Source of the DNA: Vibrio maritimus | GTDB lineage: Bacteria > Pseudomonadota > Gammaproteobacteria > Enterobacterales > Vibrionaceae | Direction of reading: 5' to 3' | Assembly (NCBI RefSeq): GCF_021441885.1 | Contig: NZ_CP090438.1 | Coordinates: 3,286,001-3,350,000 of the forward strand | Length of the DNA stretch: 64,000 nt | In this document: positions 16,822-26,209 of the stretch, one piece after another | Numbering within the stretch: position 1 is the stretch's first letter | Layout: each line of letters starts with the position of its first letter | Made by a program: the position numbers and the translations under genes | Notes under the pieces: generated by a model | Told to the model about the DNA's origin: nothing | What the model saw: the letters and a program-made list of their open reading frames with translations, nothing else | Database searches by the model: none

Positions 16822-16989
16822 TTACTTGATTTTAGCTTCTTTGTACATAACGTGTTGGCGAACAACTGGATCAAACTTTTTGATCTCAAATTTGCCTGGC
16901 ATGTTACGCTTGTTCTTGTCAGTTGTGTAGAAGTGACCAGTACCTGCAGAAGATACTAGACGAATTTTCTCACGAATGCCTTTAGCCAT
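16822..16989 (-). CDS. rpmG: 50S ribosomal protein L33
   Basis: A 55-residue basic protein running from MAKGIREKIR to EAKIK. It matches the non-zinc (Cys-free) form of bacterial L33, a large-subunit protein near the E site. The gene is very short, so it is easily missed by length filters. It lies 13 bases after rpmB and is cotranscribed with it from the promoter at 17352-17380. Confidence 0.95.
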   Translation of the reverse strand: MAKGIREKIRLVSSAGTGHFYTTDKNKRNMPGKFEIKKFDPVVRQHVMYKEAKIK

Positions 16990-17002
16990 TGCTTAATTCC
17001 TC

Positions 17003-17239
17003 TTATACGTTCTCGCCACGAGCGCGGATATCAACAAGAACAGCATCGATGCCTTTCTTATCAATAATACGCATACCCTTAGCGGTTAGACGTAGTTTAA
17101 CAAAGCGTTTTTCGCTTTCTACCCAGAAACGATGAGTTTGTAGGTTCGGCAGAAAACGACGCTTGGTAGCATTTCGTGCGTGTGAACGGTTGTTACCCGT
17201 TACAGGACGCTTACCAGTTACTTGGCATACTCGGGACAT
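17003..17239 (-). CDS. rpmB: 50S ribosomal protein L28
   Basis: A 78-residue basic protein starting MSRVCQVTGKRP, the standard L28 N-terminus. I chose ATG 17239; the open frame extends 5 codons further, but those codons contain the GGAG ribosome site. First gene of the rpmB-rpmG unit; radC lies upstream on the same strand, as in most gammaproteobacteria. Confidence 0.96.
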   Translation of the reverse strand: MSRVCQVTGKRPVTGNNRSHARNATKRRFLPNLQTHRFWVESEKRFVKLRLTAKGMRIIDKKGIDAVLVDIRARGENV

Positions 17240-17351
17240 GAATGTCTTCTCCAAATCGTTTCAGCTCGATATCAACCTTGGTGGCCGAACCTCAATTATA
17301 AGAGGCCATAACCATTATGGAGTACCCATACAAGGCTATCAAAGGTCGCGC

Positions 17352-17380
17352 ATTATACTAACTTGACATGCATTGCTCAA
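17352..17380 (-). promoter_or_regulatory. Sigma70 promoter of rpmB-rpmG
   Basis: On the minus strand, a TTGAGC -35 (17375-17380), a 17-bp spacer and a perfect TATAAT -10 (17352-17357), followed by a GC-rich discriminator. Transcription should start near 17345, giving a leader of about 105 bases before rpmB. Confidence 0.75.
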
Positions 17381-17538
17381 GACCCGAACAGATCCTTTTT
17401 TAAGGATTTGCTGATCTTTTTCACTTTGAGCTGATGTTGGTTGATAATTTAGTGCGCGAATCATAGCAGAAAATCACCAAAACAAAAGCTCTGTCTCACA
17501 GTTATTACAATAAAAAACGCTTTCTACTGTTTCAAAAG

Positions 17539-18213
17539 CTAAATCCAGCCTCTTTCAGCGAAAGAGGTCACCTCTCCATCGCCAATAACAAAGTGGTCTA
17601 GGATACGAATATCGACCAATCCCAGTGCATCGCTGAGCCGTCTTGTGATCCTTCGGTCTGCTTGGCTAGGCTCTGAGATACCCGACGGATGATTATGAGC
17701 CAGTATCAATGCCGCTGCATTATGCTGCAGAGCGCGCTTAACCACCTCACGCGGATAGACCGATGCGGCATCAATGGTTCCCTCAAACATCACTTCATCT
17801 GAAATCACCCGATTTTGATTATCTAGAAACAGAACATAGAAGGCTTCTCGCTGACGGTCACGCAATATAGACATCAGATAAAGCTTGGTCTGTTCCGGAC
17901 TATTGAGGCTATCACCACGTTTAAGCGTTTCTGACAAATAGCGCTGACTCATCTCTAACACCGCTTGAAGCTGCACGAACTTCGCAAGTCCCAGTCCCTT
18001 GTGATGACAAAACTCCTCTTTCGATGCCGAGAATAGGGCTCGTAGTGAACCAAACTCAGTCAAAAGCCTGTCTGCGAGCTGAATGACATTCAACCCCTTG
18101 GTTCCCGTTCGTAGAAATATCGCCAGCAACTCGGCATCAGAAAGCGCTTGGCTGCCACGCATCAAAAGCTTCTCTCGTGGCATAGAGTCATTGGGAAGCT
18201 GTTTAATAGTCAT
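17539..18213 (-). CDS. radC: RadC/YicR family JAMM-domain protein
   Basis: A 224-residue protein with an N-terminal helix-hairpin-helix-like region (about 20-85) and a C-terminal JAMM/MPN+ metalloprotease-like domain. The zinc site is intact: His173 and His175 in HNHPSG, and Asp186. The old link with DNA repair is not well supported, so the role is unknown. It is divergent from coaBC and upstream of rpmB, as in E. coli. Confidence 0.93.
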   Translation of the reverse strand: MTIKQLPNDSMPREKLLMRGSQALSDAELLAIFLRTGTKGLNVIQLADRLLTEFGSLRALFSASKEEFCHHKGLGLAKFVQLQAVLEMSQRYLSETLKRGDSLNSPEQTKLYLMSILRDRQREAFYVLFLDNQNRVISDEVMFEGTIDAASVYPREVVKRALQHNAAALILAHNHPSGISEPSQADRRITRRLSDALGLVDIRILDHFVIGDGEVTSFAERGWI

Positions 18214-18420
18214 ATATAGAAGAAAACAGAAATAGGTGCCGTGTTATTGCCTAATACAGAAAGAGCGAAAAGTGCCTAAAAGACAAGCTGGGAGTCTTCC
18301 CTCTTTATTATGTAATTGTGTTGTCTGATAGCGTTCGAGAAATCACGGCATGAATGGCAGCAGTAGCGAGGGAGCATGGCTTTTGCTATCTTAGCCGCAG
18401 AAAAATGTAAGGAGCAAGCT

Positions 18421-19629
18421 ATGCAAACGTTAGCGGGTAAGAAAATACTACTTGGCATCAGTGGTGGCATCGCCGCCTACAAATGTGCGGAACTCACCAG
18501 GCGTCTCATCGAGCGTGGTGCTGAGGTACAAGTGGTGATGACCAAAGCTGCAAAGGAGTTTATCACGCCACTCACCATGCAGGCGGTGTCGGGCAGACCC
18601 GTCTCAGATAGCTTGCTCGATCCTGCCGCCGAAGCCTCCATGGGACACATTGAGCTGGCGAAATGGGCCGATCTTGTCTTGCTTGCTCCAGCGACCGCTG
18701 ACCTCATTGGGCGCATGAGCGCTGGCATGGGTAACGATTTGCTAACAACACTCGTCCTAGCCACCGACGCCCCGATTGCCGTCTCTCCGGCCATGAACCA
18801 GCAGATGTACCGCAATGTCGCGACACAAGAAAACATCGCAACCCTTGCCCGTCGAGGCATGACGATATGGGGACCAGCGGCAGGCGAACAGGCTTGTGGC
18901 GACGTCGGTCCTGGCCGAATGCTGGAGCCTATGCAACTTGTCGAGCGCTGTGAGCAGTTCTTTGGACCAAAACTATTGACGGGTAAATCCGTTGTGATTA
19001 CAGCGGGCCCAACTCGTGAAGCCATTGACCCAGTGCGCTACATCTCTAACCATAGCTCAGGAAAAATGGGCTTCGCACTTGCCGAAGCTGCGAGCCAACT
19101 TGGCGCACAGGTCACGCTGATTGCAGGCCCAGTTTCACTATCCACACCAGCCAACGTGGAACGTATTGATGTCGTCAGTGCTGAGCAGATGCATAAAGCC
19201 GCACTTGAAGCGGCAACCAAGCACGACATCTTTATTGGCTGTGCGGCTGTTGCCGACTATCGCCCTGTCGATGTGGCTACTCAAAAAATCAAGAAAACGG
19301 CCGACAACAATGATATGCAGATCATGATGGTGAAAAATCCAGACATCATTGCTGATGTGGCGTCCCTTACTCAGCATCGCCCTTTCACCGTCGGTTTTGC
19401 CGCAGAAACGCAAGATGTAGAGACTTACGCGTTAGGTAAGCTAGCACGTAAGAATCTGGATATGATTTGCGCAAATGATGTCTCAGTGGAAGGTCAAGGC
19501 TTTAACAGTGACTCAAATGCGATTACCGTGTACTGGCAAGGCGGTCAGCAAGCCCTTGGTAGCGCGAAGAAAACCGAACTAGGTCGCGCTATTCTGGAGT
19601 GCATTTCAGCTAAGCTAGCCAGCGCTTAA
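18421..19629 (+). CDS. coaBC: Bifunctional phosphopantothenoylcysteine decarboxylase / phosphopantothenate-cysteine ligase
   Basis: Carries out two coenzyme A steps: ligation of cysteine to phosphopantothenate (CoaB, C-terminal half) and decarboxylation to phosphopantetheine (CoaC, flavoprotein N-terminal half). The protein has 402 residues. CoaC features include GISGGIAAYK near the N-terminus and the FMN-site PAMNQQMY; the CoaB half begins near residue 190 with ITAGPTREAIDPVR. ATG 18421 is chosen for its AAGGAG ribosome site; the frame is open 15 codons upstream. slmA follows 205 bases later. There is no dut gene between them, unlike E. coli. Confidence 0.95.
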   Translation: MQTLAGKKILLGISGGIAAYKCAELTRRLIERGAEVQVVMTKAAKEFITPLTMQAVSGRPVSDSLLDPAAEASMGHIELAKWADLVLLAPATADLIGRMSAGMGNDLLTTLVLATDAPIAVSPAMNQQMYRNVATQENIATLARRGMTIWGPAAGEQACGDVGPGRMLEPMQLVERCEQFFGPKLLTGKSVVITAGPTREAIDPVRYISNHSSGKMGFALAEAASQLGAQVTLIAGPVSLSTPANVERIDVVSAEQMHKAALEAATKHDIFIGCAAVADYRPVDVATQKIKKTADNNDMQIMMVKNPDIIADVASLTQHRPFTVGFAAETQDVETYALGKLARKNLDMICANDVSVEGQGFNSDSNAITVYWQGGQQALGSAKKTELGRAILECISAKLASA

Positions 19630-19834
19630 TCCCTATGGGTCCCGCGCGGTGTCAAACGGACATCGTGCAAACCCCGCCCTATGCTCGCCAGCCCTGCGAG
19701 ATAGATTGTTACACACTTCAACCATTTAGCATGTTGAACTGTGTAGATAAAACGCGCTTGGGTACACTAACAGATTCACTAATGGGCGTTATCGTGCTGA
19801 TTTAGGCATGCAGTAATCAAAAGGAATAGGATTT

Positions 19835-20425
19835 ATGTCCGCTACGAGAAAGTCGAACCGAAAAGAGGAGATCCTTCAGGCTCTTGCTCAGATGCTAGAG
19901 TCCAACGAAGGCACATCTCGCATCACGACCGCAAAGCTTGCAAAGCAAGTGGGTGTGTCTGAAGCGGCACTCTATCGTCATTTTCCAAGCAAAGCGCGAA
20001 TGTTTGAAGGGCTCATCGAGTTTATCGAAGAATCGCTCATGTCTCGCATCAATCGTATCTTAGATGAAGAAAAAGACACCCTGACCCGCATTCGTATGGT
20101 GTTGCAACTAATTTTGGCGTTTTCTGAGCGTAATCCAGGTTTGAGTCGCATTCTCTCTGGCCATGCTCTAATGTTTGAGAATGAACGATTACGTGACCGA
20201 ATTAATCAGCTTTATGAAAGAATTGAGACATCTTTGCGTCAAATCTTGCGCGAGCGCAAAATTCGTGAAGGCAAGAGTTTCCCAGTCGATGAAAAGATCC
20301 TTGCCGCCCAATTACTGGGGCAAGTCGAAGGCAGTTTAAATCGCTTCGTGCGTTCTGATTTTAAATACACTCCAACGTCCACCTTTGACGAGTACTGGTC
20401 GTTGCTAAAACTACAATTGCAATAA
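19835..20425 (+). CDS. slmA: Nucleoid occlusion factor SlmA
   Basis: A 196-residue TetR-fold protein. Instead of acting as a transcription factor it binds SBS sites on the chromosome and blocks FtsZ polymerisation over the nucleoid. It has an N-terminal helix-turn-helix (about 25-55, with SEAALYRHFPSKARMFEGL) and a helical dimer domain. Length and sequence are typical of Vibrio SlmA. The first acyltransferase gene starts 5 bases after its stop, suggesting an operon with translational coupling. Confidence 0.95.
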   Translation: MSATRKSNRKEEILQALAQMLESNEGTSRITTAKLAKQVGVSEAALYRHFPSKARMFEGLIEFIEESLMSRINRILDEEKDTLTRIRMVLQLILAFSERNPGLSRILSGHALMFENERLRDRINQLYERIETSLRQILRERKIREGKSFPVDEKILAAQLLGQVEGSLNRFVRSDFKYTPTSTFDEYWSLLKLQLQ

Positions 20426-20430
20426 CGCTA

Positions 20431-21372
20431 ATGAAAATAGATAAAAAACCTGACTTCACACTCTCACTGCTGCATCCAAAGCACTGGGGAGTATGGATAG
20501 GCTTTGGTTTGCTGGCGCTTATCGTCAACCTTCTACCTTATGCTGTGCTTTACAAAATGGGGCGCGGCCTAGGTAAGTTCGGTATGCGCTTTGGTGGCAA
20601 ACGCGCGCAAATCGCTCGCCGCAACTTAGAGCTGGCATTTCCCGAGAAGACTGAGCAAGAGATTGACGCCTTCGTCGAAGAGAACTTCAAAAACTCCGGT
20701 ATGGCCCTGATTGAAACGGGCATTACTTGGTTTTGGCCTACATGGCGCTTTAAACGTATTCTTATTGCCAGAGACATCAGTGCCATAGAGCAACACGAAG
20801 CGAACGGTAAAGGCGTACTGCTTTGTTGTGTCCATGCGCTCAACCTAGAGGTCACCGCGCGAGCGTTTGCTGTGCTTGGTCTTCCGGGTTATGGCGCTTA
20901 TCGTCCTCACAGCAACCCCGCTTACGAGTTCATCCAGTATCGCGGACGCACCCGTAATGGCAATAAGCTTATCTATCGCACCGATCTAAAATCTATGATC
21001 CGAGTCATGCGCCAGGGTCACCGACTCTTCTACTTACCCGATCAAGACTACGGTCATAACAAGTCAGTCTTCGTCCCGTTTTTTGCTGTAGAAGAAGCTT
21101 GTACTACGACAGGGACCAGTATTTTGGCTTACACCAGTAAATGTGCCATTGTGCCGGGCTCTGGCTTTAGAAATGCCGACGGTAAATATGAGATCATGGC
21201 TGATATCTCTATCGAAGATGAATATCCAAAGAAAGATGAAGTAGCGGCTGCGGCGCTTATGAACTCATACGTAGAGAAAATCATTCTGCGCGCGCCAGAG
21301 CAATGGTTATGGATGCACAAGCGATTCAAATCTCTGCCTGATCACACCAAAACTAACTCTCGCTACCTGTAA
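20431..21372 (+). CDS. lpxL: Lipid A lauroyl/myristoyl acyltransferase (LpxL type)
   Basis: A 313-residue inner-membrane acyltransferase that adds a secondary fatty acid to Kdo2-lipid A. It has one N-terminal membrane anchor (about 20-42) and the catalytic H-x4-E motif at His135-Glu140 (HALNLE). In V. cholerae two adjacent paralogues after slmA were assigned as LpxL (first) and LpxN (second); I apply the names by position, not by tested specificity. The ribosome site is weak, so translation may be coupled to slmA. Confidence 0.85.
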   Translation: MKIDKKPDFTLSLLHPKHWGVWIGFGLLALIVNLLPYAVLYKMGRGLGKFGMRFGGKRAQIARRNLELAFPEKTEQEIDAFVEENFKNSGMALIETGITWFWPTWRFKRILIARDISAIEQHEANGKGVLLCCVHALNLEVTARAFAVLGLPGYGAYRPHSNPAYEFIQYRGRTRNGNKLIYRTDLKSMIRVMRQGHRLFYLPDQDYGHNKSVFVPFFAVEEACTTTGTSILAYTSKCAIVPGSGFRNADGKYEIMADISIEDEYPKKDEVAAAALMNSYVEKIILRAPEQWLWMHKRFKSLPDHTKTNSRYL

Positions 21373-21384
21373 CGAGTAGGCATT

Positions 21385-22341
21385 ATGAGCAATCAAGAAC
21401 ACATCGATAAGAACCTCTATGACCCTCGTTTCCAGTGGGCGTTTTTACACCCTAAGCATTGGGGAACCTGGCTAGGTATTCTCCTTGCTGTCTTTCTAGC
21501 TTTTGTTCCCGCGAAACCTAGAGACCGCTTTGCACGCTATATTTCTGGCATCATAGTCAACAAGAATGGTCGCGTGGTAAGGCGCACTCGACTTAACTTA
21601 GTTAAGTGCTTTCCAGAAAAGAGCGAGCAAGAGATTCAACACATTGTCGAAGAGACATTTGCCAAAGCGGGTCAATACCTGTTTGGCTATTCAGAGTTTT
21701 TGGTGCGCTCGACCAAGCACAACCAAAAGCGCGGTGTGATGATTGGCGAAGAAAACCTAATGCCACTGCTTGAGGCAGGTGAGAATGTCATCATCCTAGC
21801 GCCGCATGCTTGGGCCGTCGACTATCCGGCGGTAATGCTCGCTGCGCAAGGGCACAAAGTCGCGACCATCATGAAGCCGCAAAACAACCCTATCGGGGAC
21901 TGGCTGATGCACGTCCAGCGTATGCAGTATGGCGGTCGAATCTTTGCTCGCAGTGCTGGAGTCAAACCTTTTGTGCGCTCGATTAAAGACGGCTACATCG
22001 GCTACTGGCTTCCAGATGAAGACCACGGTCCACAAAACTCGGTGTTTGTACCCTTTTTTGCCGCCGAAAAGGCAACCTTAAAGGGGTTCGGTAAGATGTC
22101 GCGGTTATCGCGCGCTAAAGTGGTACCAGTGCTGCCCGCTTACAACGACCAAACCAGCAAATACGAGGTGCATATTCTTCCTGCCATCGACAATTTCCCA
22201 ACCGGCGATGAAGAGCAGGATGCACGCGCAATGAACAAAGCGATTGAAGATTTGCTGCGTGATAAGCCAGAGCAGTACATGTGGAACTTATATCTGTTTG
22301 AAACTCAGCGAGATGGTAAACGTATCTACGATAACCACTAG
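21385..22341 (+). CDS. lpxN: Lipid A secondary acyltransferase (LpxN/MsbB type)
   Basis: A 318-residue paralogue of the preceding gene, 12 bases downstream. It shares the HPKHWGxW segment, an N-terminal membrane segment (about 28-42) and the catalytic H-x4-D motif at His141-Asp146 (HAWAVD). In V. cholerae the second paralogue transfers 3-hydroxylaurate; the same role is inferred here from gene order. It ends before a strong terminator shared with mutM. Confidence 0.82.
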   Translation: MSNQEHIDKNLYDPRFQWAFLHPKHWGTWLGILLAVFLAFVPAKPRDRFARYISGIIVNKNGRVVRRTRLNLVKCFPEKSEQEIQHIVEETFAKAGQYLFGYSEFLVRSTKHNQKRGVMIGEENLMPLLEAGENVIILAPHAWAVDYPAVMLAAQGHKVATIMKPQNNPIGDWLMHVQRMQYGGRIFARSAGVKPFVRSIKDGYIGYWLPDEDHGPQNSVFVPFFAAEKATLKGFGKMSRLSRAKVVPVLPAYNDQTSKYEVHILPAIDNFPTGDEEQDARAMNKAIEDLLRDKPEQYMWNLYLFETQRDGKRIYDNH

Positions 22342-22362
22342 AGAGTTTAGCTTTCAGGTACT

Positions 22363-22397
22363 AAAAAAGCGCTTGTCGATAAGACAAGCGCTTTTTT
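22363..22397. terminator. Bidirectional terminator between lpxN and mutM
   Basis: A 15-bp perfect stem (22363-22377 with 22383-22397) with A6 and T6 ends, between convergent genes. Confidence 0.92.
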
Positions 22398-22414
22398 ATC
22401 GTCATCACTCGCCA

Positions 22415-23224
22415 TTAACTCTGGCAAGCATCGCAGAAAAAGGTGTTTCTCTGCCCAATCTTCATCTCTTTGATTTCATTACCACACTGACGGCAAGGTT
22501 CGCCAGAGCGGCCGTATACTTGAAGCTCCTGGGCGAAGTATCCAGGCTTCCCATCCGTCTGAGAGAAATCTTTCAGCGTCGTTCCGCCTTGCGCTATGGC
22601 CTGTTCAAGCACTAACTTAATTTCAGACACCAGTCGCTCCCATTGTTCAGGGCTAATCTTGTAGCTTGGTGTGGTTGGAAGAATTGCGGCGCTAAACAAG
22701 GACTCACAGGCGTAAATATTCCCGACGCCGACAACATTGGCATTGTTCATAATGAAGGTTTTGATCGCAACACGCTTATTCTTAGCGCGCTCGCTCATCC
22801 ACTCGGCATTAAATTCATCCGTCAAAGGTTCCGGGCCACAGTTGTCCAAAAGCTCATGAGACTCTCCTGGTGCACACCATAACCAAGCCCCAAAGCGGCG
22901 CGGATCGTTATAGCGCATCACTTTGCCGTTGCTGAGCACCAGATCGACATGGTCATGCTTCTCCGGGGTTGGCGGGTTATCAAGCACGCGTAAACTCCCT
23001 GACATACCAAGATGAACAATGGCCGTCCCCGTCGGAGTATCAATGAGCAAATATTTCGCGCGTCGGCGTATCGATATAATGGGCTGACCATGCAGTTCAT
23101 GGATAGCCTCGGGGATCCACCAGCGAAGCTGTCGCTGACGGACCACAATTTCTTTGATGGTCTCTTCGAGAAGATGGGGGCTGATGCCCAGACGAGAGAC
23201 TTCTACTTCTGGTAACTCTGGCAT
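22415..23224 (-). CDS. mutM: Formamidopyrimidine-DNA glycosylase
   Basis: A base-excision repair enzyme that removes 8-oxoguanine and formamidopyrimidines. The protein has 269 residues. The catalytic N-terminus is PELPEVE, where Pro (exposed after Met removal) is the nucleophile and Glu2 and Glu5 assist. The C-terminal zinc finger has two CxxC pairs, CRQC and CDAC. Start ATG 23224. It is convergent with lpxN. Confidence 0.96.
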   Translation of the reverse strand: MPELPEVEVSRLGISPHLLEETIKEIVVRQRQLRWWIPEAIHELHGQPIISIRRRAKYLLIDTPTGTAIVHLGMSGSLRVLDNPPTPEKHDHVDLVLSNGKVMRYNDPRRFGAWLWCAPGESHELLDNCGPEPLTDEFNAEWMSERAKNKRVAIKTFIMNNANVVGVGNIYACESLFSAAILPTTPSYKISPEQWERLVSEIKLVLEQAIAQGGTTLKDFSQTDGKPGYFAQELQVYGRSGEPCRQCGNEIKEMKIGQRNTFFCDACQS

Positions 23225-23259
23225 AATTCACACGCTGTGTTGCCGATTCACTCTATGGA

Positions 23260-23757
23260 TTACTGAGTGCGCTCAGGCAAAATTTGATTATTGTCGAAGC
23301 TGACTGCCACCCATTGGCTATCAAAGGTGCTAAGTAGCCAAAATTTGTTGAGCGGGTAGGCGGTGACTCGCTGCGGCTCTTCAATATCTCGATACCATAC
23401 TTCAATCGTCATCGACGTCTCAAACGCTGGTCGCAGCTTTTGGTAGGTCTCTGCATCCACCGGAGTACCTCGGATTCCACGCCAGCGCTCTATAACATTC
23501 GAGGCTTGCGCATCCCACTTTTCAGGAATCGCTCGCCATACACCGTTTTGCAGATAAAACTGGATCCCTGCGTAATTAATTTCTATGGGATCCGCGGTAG
23601 GGTCTAATATATACCCTTGTCCCATATGAGCGCTAGGTTCCAGTAGGTACTGCTTAATCAAAGTCGGCGCCGACACCATCAACATAAAAAAGGTGATGGC
23701 GACGATAAGTACCGTGTTCCAGCGACGACGAGTTAGCCTGAGACGATTGAAAAACAT
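23260..23757 (-). CDS. Conserved hypothetical single-span membrane protein
   Basis: 165 residues. A basic N-terminus (RLRLTRRRW) is followed by one transmembrane helix (about 14-36). The rest would face the periplasm and has no recognised motif; it is rich in Trp, Tyr and Pro and could be a small beta-rich domain. The start overlaps the fxsA stop by one base (TAATG), so translation is coupled and the pair forms an operon. I do not recognise a function. Confidence 0.7.
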   Translation of the reverse strand: MFFNRLRLTRRRWNTVLIVAITFFMLMVSAPTLIKQYLLEPSAHMGQGYILDPTADPIEINYAGIQFYLQNGVWRAIPEKWDAQASNVIERWRGIRGTPVDAETYQKLRPAFETSMTIEVWYRDIEEPQRVTAYPLNKFWLLSTFDSQWVAVSFDNNQILPERTQ

Positions 23758-24269
23758 TAGTTCAGCTTATTACGGTCGTCATCATCTTTGCGTTCAAACT
23801 CACCCTCAAAGGTATTGCCACCCTGCTGGTCACCACGGCGAGAATCAAAGGGGTCTTGCTGAAATGGGTCTTGATGAAAACCGCCTTGATGGTGGAAACC
23901 ACCTGACATGGTTTTCACCACCATTTTGCTCATTAGATATTTGGCAATCGCGGCTCTTGGTGCAGGAAGTAGCACCAGCATCCCCATTGCGTCAGTCATA
24001 AAGCCAGGAGTAAGCAAGAGCACGCCAGATACGGCCAGCATCACGCCTTCGACAATCTGCTGCGCTGGCATTTCACCTTGCTGTAGACGGTTTTGCACTG
24101 ACATCAGGGTTTGCAAGCCCTGACTGCGAACCAAAGACGCACCCACCACGGCAGTGAGCAACACTAGACCGATGGTCGTCCAAAGCCCTAAAAAGCCACC
24201 CACCTGAATAAACAGTCCGATTTCAATGATCGGTACAAAAATAAATAGTAATAACAGTATCGGAAACAC
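23757..24269 (-). CDS. fxsA: FxsA family inner-membrane protein
   Basis: A 170-residue membrane protein with three to four hydrophobic segments in the first ~125 residues and the typical FxsA pattern FIFVPIIEIGLFIQVGG and LLTPGFMTDAMG. A Gln/Gly/Asp-rich cytoplasmic tail follows. In E. coli overproduction of FxsA relieves exclusion of phage T7 by the F plasmid; its normal role is unclear. The start is GTG at 24267-24269 with a perfect AGGAGG ribosome site 7 bases upstream. The hypothetical membrane protein follows with a one-base overlap. Confidence 0.88.
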   Translation of the reverse strand: MFPILLLLFIFVPIIEIGLFIQVGGFLGLWTTIGLVLLTAVVGASLVRSQGLQTLMSVQNRLQQGEMPAQQIVEGVMLAVSGVLLLTPGFMTDAMGMLVLLPAPRAAIAKYLMSKMVVKTMSGGFHHQGGFHQDPFQQDPFDSRRGDQQGGNTFEGEFERKDDDDRNKLN

Positions 24270-24621
24270 GCTGTCCTCCTTGGTTTGCTGTCAGTTTACG
24301 CCTACCCTTATCTAAACCACAAATAAATTACTCAGATTCAACCGTTAATCGCACAAAATTAGTTTTTCAAACTATAAATAACCTCAGTAATTCCATTAAT
24401 TTTTTTGAGGAAAATCGCATCTCACGATGACTTTGATAACTTGTGCAATAATTCGGTGAAAAAGGTGATCTGGCTACTATTTTTATGTGCCACTTTGAGT
24501 AATATGTACCCCATAAGTCAGGACGTAATAACTAGCCAATTATTCTGGCGAATGGATTCTTAAAACAGATTTGGCAAATAAACTGTAAATAACGCAGAAC
24601 TATTCTCTAAGGATCCAAAAT
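24270..24621. other. Intergenic region between fxsA and aspA
   Basis: 352 bp, AT-rich, between the divergent fxsA and aspA. It must hold both promoters. I looked for FNR (TTGAT-N4-ATCAA) and CRP (TGTGA-N6-TCACA) dyads, expected for an aspartase operon, and found no convincing full site. The aspA ribosome site is AAGGATC just before 24622. Confidence 0.55.
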
Positions 24622-26073
24622 ATGGCGACAACTACCCTTGAGCACAATGTTGCTTCTCAAGCCACTCGTATTGAAGAAGATCTATTAGGTCAACGTCATG
24701 TCCCGGCCGATGCTTACTACGGCATCCACACGCTTCGCGCTATCGAAAACTTTAATATCTCAAATGTGACCATTTCGGATGTGCCCGACTTTGTTCGTGG
24801 TATGGTCATGACCAAGAAAGCCGCGGCGTTAGCAAACAAAGAGTTAGGTGTAATCCCTAAAGATATCGCACAATTTATCATCCAAGCCTGTGACGTTATT
24901 TTGGAAACAGGCAAGTGCATGGATCAATTCCCTTCAGATGTGTTCCAGGGCGGCGCGGGTACGTCGGTTAACATGAACACCAATGAAGTCATCGCCAACG
25001 TGGCACTAGAACTGATGGGCAAAGAGAAAGGCCAGTATGAGTTCATCAACCCAAATGACCACGTTAACAAGAGCCAATCAACAAACTGCGCATACCCGAC
25101 GGGTTTCCGTATCGCGGTCTACAACAGCGTACAAAAGCTTGTCGATGCCATTGAATATCTAAAAGGCGCGTTCGAAGCGAAGAGCCAAGAGTTCTCTACC
25201 GTTCTAAAAATGGGTCGTACTCAGCTGCAAGATGCGGTACCTATGACCGTTGGCCAAGAGTTCCATGCTTGGGCAGTGACGCTAAACGAAGAAATTCGTG
25301 CACTCGAATACACATCAAAACTATTGCTAGAAGTGAACATCGGTGCGACAGCCATCGGCACGGGTCTAAACGCAGCTCATGGCTACCAAGAACTTGCGGT
25401 TAAACACCTATCTGAAGTGACGGGTCTTGAGTGTGTGCCAGCCGAAGACCTTATCGAAGCGACATCTGACTGTGGCGCGTATGTAATGACTCACGGTGCA
25501 CTTAAGCGCCTTGCGGTGAAGCTGTCTAAGATCTGTAACGACCTGCGTCTGCTTTCTTCTGGTCCACGTGCGGGTCTGAACGAGCTAAACCTCCCTGAGC
25601 TGCAAGCGGGCTCGTCAATCATGCCAGCGAAAGTGAATCCAGTGGTTCCTGAGGTCGTCAACCAGGTGTGCTTTAAGGTGCTAGGTAACGACAATACGGT
25701 CTCGTTTGCCGCAGAAGGTGGTCAGCTTCAGCTTAACGTTATGGAGCCAGTGATTGCGCAAAGCATGTTCGAGTCGCTGGATATTCTTAAAAACGCCTGT
25801 ATCAACCTAAGAGATAAGTGCATCGATGGCATCACCGTCAACAAAGAGGTGTGTGAAAGCTACGTGTACAACTCTATCGGTATCGTGACTTACCTAAACC
25901 CATACATCGGCCACCACGAGGGTGATATCGTTGGTAAGATCTGTGCTGAAACAGGTAAGAGCGTCAAAGAAGTGGTACTTGAGCGTGGGCTTCTATCAGA
26001 AGAAGAATTAGATGACATTTTCTCTGTAGACAATCTGATGAAACCTCAGTATAAAGCCAAGCGCTACGAGTAA
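24622..26073 (+). CDS. aspA: Aspartate ammonia-lyase (aspartase)
   Basis: Converts L-aspartate to fumarate and ammonia, feeding anaerobic fumarate respiration. The protein has 483 residues. The superfamily signature GSSIMPAKVNP, containing the catalytic Ser of the flexible loop, is present. The substrate segments TSVNMNTNEV and GRTQLQDAVP are also intact. It is followed by dcuA, which imports aspartate and exchanges it for succinate, so the pair makes sense as a unit although a terminator-like hairpin lies between. Confidence 0.96.
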   Translation: MATTTLEHNVASQATRIEEDLLGQRHVPADAYYGIHTLRAIENFNISNVTISDVPDFVRGMVMTKKAAALANKELGVIPKDIAQFIIQACDVILETGKCMDQFPSDVFQGGAGTSVNMNTNEVIANVALELMGKEKGQYEFINPNDHVNKSQSTNCAYPTGFRIAVYNSVQKLVDAIEYLKGAFEAKSQEFSTVLKMGRTQLQDAVPMTVGQEFHAWAVTLNEEIRALEYTSKLLLEVNIGATAIGTGLNAAHGYQELAVKHLSEVTGLECVPAEDLIEATSDCGAYVMTHGALKRLAVKLSKICNDLRLLSSGPRAGLNELNLPELQAGSSIMPAKVNPVVPEVVNQVCFKVLGNDNTVSFAAEGGQLQLNVMEPVIAQSMFESLDILKNACINLRDKCIDGITVNKEVCESYVYNSIGIVTYLNPYIGHHEGDIVGKICAETGKSVKEVVLERGLLSEEELDDIFSVDNLMKPQYKAKRYE

Positions 26074-26081
26074 TGACATTC

Positions 26082-26112
26082 AAAGGCTTCCCTTTTAAGG
26101 GAAGCCTTTTTA
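26082..26112 (+). terminator. Terminator after aspA
   Basis: An 11-bp stem (26082-26092 with 26099-26109) followed by T's. It may reduce but not abolish read-through into dcuA. Confidence 0.8.
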
Positions 26113-26209
26113 GTAACTTATTCTCATTTATCGAAATTATACCCCTTATACATTTTACTAGGTCCCCCTGTGACACTCAGGACAGGGACAAACGCAAAAA
26201 GGATTGATT

